Positions 6,278 through 9,859 of a stretch of DNA of 9,859 bases are shown here, piece after piece. Origin of the DNA: Spirochaetales bacterium (lineage in GTDB: Bacteria; Spirochaetota; Spirochaetia; B11-G9); NCBI GenBank assembly GCA_027077185.1, contig JALTGJ010000197.1:634-10492 (forward strand). The letters run 5' to 3'. Position numbers and translations under genes: made by a program. The notes beneath the pieces were generated by a model. That model was not told the origin of the DNA, did no database searches, and saw only the letters and a list, made by a program, of their open reading frames with translations. Each line of letters starts with the position of its first letter. Positions within the stretch are counted from its first letter, which is position 1.

Positions 6278-6814
6278 TCAGGACTTACTGTCCATGATTA
6301 CTTTTCCAACATAAGGCAGATTCCTGTGTTTTTGGGCATAATCGATTCCATATCCTATTACAAAAACATCCGGTATTTCAAAGCCTACATATTTAACATC
6401 CACAGAAACTTCCCTTCTTTCCGGTTTATCAAGAAGAGTACATATTTCCAGAGACAAAGGAGATTTTAAATTTAGGTAGTCTTTTACCTTTTCAAGGGTA
6501 TAACCTGTATCAATAATATCTTCTATAATTATTACATTTTTATCTCTTATATCCTCCTCAAGATCTTTATTAATTCTTACTTCTCTGGAAGATTCCATTT
6601 CATTTCCATAGCTGGAAACAACCATAAAATCTATTTTAGCCTCAAGATTAATCTCTCTTGCAAGATCAGCAAGGAAAACTACAGACCCCCTTAAAAGTCC
6701 AACAAGAATAATATCCCCTTTGCCCTTATAGTCTTTTTCAATCTCCAGTCCAAGTTCTTTTACTCTTGACTTAACTTCTTTTTCTGAAATAAGCTCCTCT
6801 ATTGTATAATTCAT
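6278..6814 (-). CDS. hpt: Hypoxanthine phosphoribosyltransferase
   Basis: Cytoplasmic salvage enzyme (EC 2.4.2.8) joining hypoxanthine, and usually guanine, to PRPP to give IMP or GMP. 178 residues, normal length. It shows GLLRGSVVF (39-47), SSYG (67-70, flexible loop), the PRPP-binding motif [14 protein letters not shown] (94-107), and the base-binding C-terminal block [20 protein letters not shown] (141-160) followed by RNLPYVG. The start at 6814 follows GAGGA (6822-6826), which lies in the 3' end of the upstream hydrolase gene; the intergenic gap is three bases. It would capture the hypoxanthine produced by adenine deaminase (1-1051) or imported by the permease at 1510. No broken or missing key residues. 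Confidence 0.96.
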   Translation of the reverse strand: MNYTIEELISEKEVKSRVKELGLEIEKDYKGKGDIILVGLLRGSVVFLADLAREINLEAKIDFMVVSSYGNEMESSREVRINKDLEEDIRDKNVIIIEDIIDTGYTLEKVKDYLNLKSPLSLEICTLLDKPERREVSVDVKYVGFEIPDVFVIGYGIDYAQKHRNLPYVGKVIMDSKS

Positions 6815-6817
6815 TAT

Positions 6818-7666
6818 TTAATCCTCTTTGGATGCATTGGATAGCAGGGACGGTTGCATAGCCGGGCTGGATTCCTGAGTCCCTCCATACGATGGAATTC
6901 CTACCAGCTCTTTTATAAATGATAATGTTACTGTAAAAAGTTCATCAATCCAGGGTATTCCTTTGAATGTATGATCCGCATTATCAATAAGAATCCGCTT
7001 TGCACGATTCCCGAACATTTCCATATAAGCATCAGAAACAGCTACAGGAACAACATTATCTCCAGTACCATGAACAACAAGAACCTTACCCTTATATCCT
7101 GCTGTTGTCTCCAAAATATTTACAGACCGAATATCAGTAATAAATTCTTCGCCCAGTAAAAGCCCCTCAATATCCATAATATTACCTGTTATTTCACCGA
7201 TTTGTATCTGCTTTTCCCGGTAATCGATCAATAGACGCATTTCTCCTGCTGCAGCCCACAAAACAAGGCCATTCAGTTCCGATGATCGCTTTCCGGCAAG
7301 GAACCCTGCCAAAGCCCCACCCATGCTTAAACCAAGAAGGGTTATATTTGTTTCATCAATATTATTAAGTGATTGAAAATAATCAAGTATTATTGACGCA
7401 TCTTCTGCTTCACCTGAAAATGTCATATCCTCAAAACTGCCATCACTCTCACCACTGCCATAAAAGTCAAAACGCACACTTGCTATCCCAAGACTGGCCA
7501 ATAGTCTGGAAAAACGAACAAACATGAATCCAGGTTCTCTACGATCACCGCTAAAACCATGATAAAGTATTACCCCGGGAAAACTGTTATTCTTTGTGCC
7601 ATCCGGGAGATGAAGCATACCCCTTAGTATACCTTTACTTCCCTTAAGTTCTACATATTTCTCCAT
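6818..7666 (-). CDS. Alpha/beta hydrolase, feruloyl/cinnamoyl-esterase-like
   Basis: Soluble serine hydrolase, 282 residues, no signal peptide. It has the oxyanion motif YHGFSGD (35-41), nucleophile elbow GLSMGG with Ser114 (112-117), the acid VVHGTGDNVVP with Asp203, and catalytic His232 in NADHTFKG. A cap region lies between about 145 and 190. The pattern resembles the intracellular cinnamoyl esterase/S33 peptidase-like group; the true substrate is unknown. The ATG at 7666 is preceded by GGAGG (7673-7677) with a six-base spacer. It is the first gene of an operon with hpt and the sirtuin, yet has no obvious purine role. The last 27 residues (from about 256) are Ser/Pro/Gln-rich and lie beyond the expected final helix; their DNA contains a small inverted repeat (see findings), so the tail may be a late addition. 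Confidence 0.88.
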   Translation of the reverse strand: MEKYVELKGSKGILRGMLHLPDGTKNNSFPGVILYHGFSGDRREPGFMFVRFSRLLASLGIASVRFDFYGSGESDGSFEDMTFSGEAEDASIILDYFQSLNNIDETNITLLGLSMGGALAGFLAGKRSSELNGLVLWAAAGEMRLLIDYREKQIQIGEITGNIMDIEGLLLGEEFITDIRSVNILETTAGYKGKVLVVHGTGDNVVPVAVSDAYMEMFGNRAKRILIDNADHTFKGIPWIDELFTVTLSFIKELVGIPSYGGTQESSPAMQPSLLSNASKED

Positions 7667-7672
7667 ACCATA

Positions 7673-7695
7673 CCTCCATTCTTAATAATATCATA
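7673..7695 (-). promoter_or_regulatory. Ribosome binding site and possible -10 box of the hydrolase-hpt-sirtuin operon
   Basis: GGAGG at 7673-7677 fixes the hydrolase start. On the same strand TATGAT (7690-7695) would be a good -10, but the matching -35 (TTTTCT, near 7713-7718) is weak. The leader would then be under 20 bases. Confidence 0.4.
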
Positions 7696-7779
7696 ATTAT
7701 TAGTTGAATTAAAGAAAAGCTTTGTAATGTCTTTTTTTTTAAATATATGACAATAGTTTAAATAAAAGAAGTAAAAATA

Positions 7780-7808
7780 TTGCACCAATTTGATTAAAAA
7801 TATATGAT
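7780..7808 (+). promoter_or_regulatory. Promoter of the PEP carboxykinase gene
   Basis: TTGCAC (7780-7785), 17-base spacer, TATGAT (7803-7808), close to sigma70 consensus at ideal spacing. Transcription would start near 7815, about 27 bases before the ATG, with AAGGAG at 7830-7835. I saw no clear operator or leader structure for catabolite control. Confidence 0.65.
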
Positions 7809-7841
7809 TAACTAATAATAATAGAATTTAAGGAGCCTGGA

Positions 7842-9734
7842 ATGGGAAAATACGATTCTTTGCTAAAAGCAAAAATGAGTGAAGAAAGTTTTAATAGACT
7901 TGCAGTACTTGGAAACGATAAAGTGATGGAGTTTATTGGAGAGTTTACAGAACATTGTAATCCAAACACTGTATATGTATGTAACGACAGCAAGGAAGAT
8001 GAAGCTTATATAAGAAAAATGTCATTGGAAAAAAAGGAAGAATTTAAACTGGCAAAAGAAGGACAAACCATACACTGGGACAGTTATGGTGACCAGGCCC
8101 GGGATAAACAGAATACAAAGTATCTGGTATATAAAGAAAATCTTGAAAAAATGAAGTCTCTAAATTCGGTTGAATATGAAGAGGGCAAAGCTGAAGTACT
8201 GGGTATTGCCAAAGACATTATGAAGGGGAAAGATGCAATCGTAAAATTTTTCTGTGAAGGTCCTGCACATAGCGAATTTACCATGCCATGCATACAGTTT
8301 ACAGATTCATGGTATGTTGCTCATTCAGAGTCAATACTTTACAGACCAGCTTATTCCCACTTTGAAGCTATGGGAAATAGCGGTGAATTCTTTAGATTTA
8401 TACATTCTGCAGGTAAGCTGGATGAACGAGGCTGCAGTATGGAACTCGATAAAAGACGGATATACATGGACACACAGAATAATATTGTTTACTCCATGAA
8501 CGATCAGTATGCCGGAAACTCTGTTGGACTAAAAAAACATTCTATGAGGCTTGCAATTAATAAGTCCGGCCAGGAAGGCTGGTTATGCGAACATATGTTT
8601 GTAATGGCATGTCTTAATGAGGATAAAGGAAGAAGAACATATTTTACCGGTGCGTATCCATCGGCCTGTGGAAAAACTTCTACAGCAATGATTCCGGGAG
8701 AGGAAGTAGTCGGAGATGACATTGCATATTTCCGAAATATAGACGGTGAATTCAGGGCAGTTAATGTTGAACAGGGGATATTCGGTATTATAAAAGATGT
8801 AAATGCCAAAGATGATCCTGTAATTTTTAAAAATCTTATGATACCACAGGAACTTATTTTCTCCAATGTCCTCCAGGGACCTGATAACAACCCATACTGG
8901 CTCGGAAGTGGTCTTGATACTCCCGAAAAAGGAAATAATCACTCCGGTCCGGACTGGTATAAAGGTAAAAAAGATGCAGCTGGTAATGAAATTGGTATAG
9001 CCCACGGGAATTCCAGATACACAATGCGACTTGATTATCTTGAAAATTTTGATAAGACAGGTTACGAGGATACTAAAGGAGTTAAAGTTCAGGGTGTTCT
9101 ATACGGAGGCCGTGATTCTGATATTACTGTTCCAGTAGAAGAATCTGCAAGCTGGGAAGATGGGATTCTCCTTAAGGCCTGTACTCTGGAATCGGAAACC
9201 ACATCTGCAACCCTGGGTGCAGAGGGAGTCAGATCACCTTCTCCTATGGCAAATATGGATTTTGTTTCCTACCCTCTGGGAGAATACACCGATAATAATG
9301 TAAATTTTGTTAAAGGCATGAAAAACCCACCAAAAATTTTCTCTACAAACTATTTCCTAAGAGATGAAAAAGGAGAATTTTGTAACAGTAAGCTGGCAAA
9401 AAAAGTTTGGCTGCATTGGGCAGAAGGACGAATTCATAATGAATATGAAGCCCTGGATACACCTATGGGGAAAATACCTCTATATGAAGATGTTAAGGGA
9501 CTTTTCAAAAAATTTCTGGATGAAGACTACACTAAGGAAGAATATAACTATCAGTTTAGTTTTCGATGCAGCAACTGGGTCGCAAAACTTGAACGTTCCA
9601 AAGCATTTTTTAGTAAAATGGATGCAAATACTCCAAAGTATATTTTCAATAAATGGGATGATACTATTACAAAAATTAACAGCATAATGGGAAAATACGG
9701 TGATGTTATTAAACCAGGAGATTACAAGGGTTAA
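7842..9734 (+). CDS. pckG: Phosphoenolpyruvate carboxykinase (GTP)
   Basis: Cytoplasmic enzyme (EC 4.1.1.32) interconverting oxaloacetate + GTP and PEP + CO2 + GDP, used for gluconeogenesis or, in some anaerobes, PEP carboxylation. 630 residues, normal for the GTP class. Hallmarks: EGWLCEHM with metal-ligand His251, preceded by KKHSMRLAI carrying the Lys ligand (231/232); the P-loop YPSACGKTS (272-280) with the reactive-loop Cys276; VVGDDIAYF (289-297) with metal-binding Asp292/293; HGNSRYTMRLDYLENF (388-403) with Arg392; YGGRDSDITVPVEE (421-434); and ESETTSATLGAEG (450-462). The first ~220 residues diverge more from the vertebrate/actinobacterial enzymes than the core does, but no required residue is obviously lost. 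The start has AAGGAG six bases upstream. Monocistronic, with its own promoter and terminator. Confidence 0.96.
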   Translation: MGKYDSLLKAKMSEESFNRLAVLGNDKVMEFIGEFTEHCNPNTVYVCNDSKEDEAYIRKMSLEKKEEFKLAKEGQTIHWDSYGDQARDKQNTKYLVYKENLEKMKSLNSVEYEEGKAEVLGIAKDIMKGKDAIVKFFCEGPAHSEFTMPCIQFTDSWYVAHSESILYRPAYSHFEAMGNSGEFFRFIHSAGKLDERGCSMELDKRRIYMDTQNNIVYSMNDQYAGNSVGLKKHSMRLAINKSGQEGWLCEHMFVMACLNEDKGRRTYFTGAYPSACGKTSTAMIPGEEVVGDDIAYFRNIDGEFRAVNVEQGIFGIIKDVNAKDDPVIFKNLMIPQELIFSNVLQGPDNNPYWLGSGLDTPEKGNNHSGPDWYKGKKDAAGNEIGIAHGNSRYTMRLDYLENFDKTGYEDTKGVKVQGVLYGGRDSDITVPVEESASWEDGILLKACTLESETTSATLGAEGVRSPSPMANMDFVSYPLGEYTDNNVNFVKGMKNPPKIFSTNYFLRDEKGEFCNSKLAKKVWLHWAEGRIHNEYEALDTPMGKIPLYEDVKGLFKKFLDEDYTKEEYNYQFSFRCSNWVAKLERSKAFFSKMDANTPKYIFNKWDDTITKINSIMGKYGDVIKPGDYKG

Positions 9735-9752
9735 GATAATTCTAAAAAATAC

Positions 9753-9784
9753 AAGCCGGATGGATAATATCCACCGGCTTTTTT
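9753..9784 (+). terminator. Intrinsic terminator of pckG
   Basis: AAGCCGG (9753-9759) pairs with CCGGCTT (9774-9780); one bulged A, then TGGAT/ATCCA around a three-base loop, followed by a T-run to 9784. It lies 18 bases past the stop codon. Confidence 0.9.
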
Positions 9785-9794
9785 ATGGCTTATT

Positions 9795-9828
9795 AAAAAA
9801 ACCGGTCTAAAATTAGACCGGTTTTTTT
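9795..9828. terminator. Second, bidirectional intrinsic terminator
   Basis: A perfect 16-base inverted repeat (9795-9810 with 9813-9828): A7-CCGGTCTAA against its complement ending in seven T. It works on either strand, so it may back up the first terminator and also end a convergent gene beyond the right edge. Confidence 0.88.
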
Positions 9829-9859
9829 GCATTTTTTTTAAAAACACAAATTTTATATC

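Noticed and set aside
6281..6293. GGAC-TTACT-GTCC hairpin at the hpt-sirtuin junction as a regulatory structure
   Set aside because: Only four base pairs and inside hpt coding sequence; too weak to claim.

Overview
The window reads as a bacterial chromosome segment of low G+C, with AAGGAG-type ribosome binding sites, recognisable sigma70-like promoters and strong intrinsic terminators. The main theme is capture and conversion of purine bases, followed by a central-carbon gene. The organism cannot be fixed from the sequence. A GTP-type PEP carboxykinase together with these signals would fit a Spirochaetota member or a Firmicute, and the signals argue against Bacteroidota. That is inference.

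Layout: (1) 1-1051, minus strand, N-terminal 350 codons of adenine deaminase, cut by the window edge. (2) 1052-1509, a 458-bp gap with a G+C-rich cluster of palindromes bracketed by imperfect direct repeats. (3) 1510-2802, plus, a purine permease of the AzgA/PbuG branch. (4) A bidirectional terminator and a 55-nt hairpin. (5) 2938-3408, minus, a lone 2x[2Fe-2S] subunit of a xanthine-dehydrogenase-type hydroxylase. (6) 3628-5034, plus, an NCS2 xanthine/urate-type permease. (7) 5180-5491, plus, a small cupin. (8) 7666 down to 5524, minus, a compact three-gene operon: alpha/beta hydrolase, hypoxanthine phosphoribosyltransferase, sirtuin. (9) 7842-9734, plus, GTP-dependent PEP carboxykinase, followed by two terminators.

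How they may work together: the first permease brings in adenine, hypoxanthine or guanine. Adenine deaminase makes hypoxanthine, which Hpt converts to IMP. The molybdenum-hydroxylase Fe-S subunit and the second permease point to xanthine or urate handling. Each of the two enzyme genes (ade, Fe-S subunit) is transcribed divergently from a permease. No purine riboswitch is visible, and control is probably by transcription factors. No CRISPR, tRNA, rRNA or transposase gene was seen. The least explained parts are the three long hairpins sharing a GTAGGG-type arm (1182-1224, 1244-1298, 2877-2931), which look like a REP/MITE-type repeat family, and the solitary Fe-S subunit.
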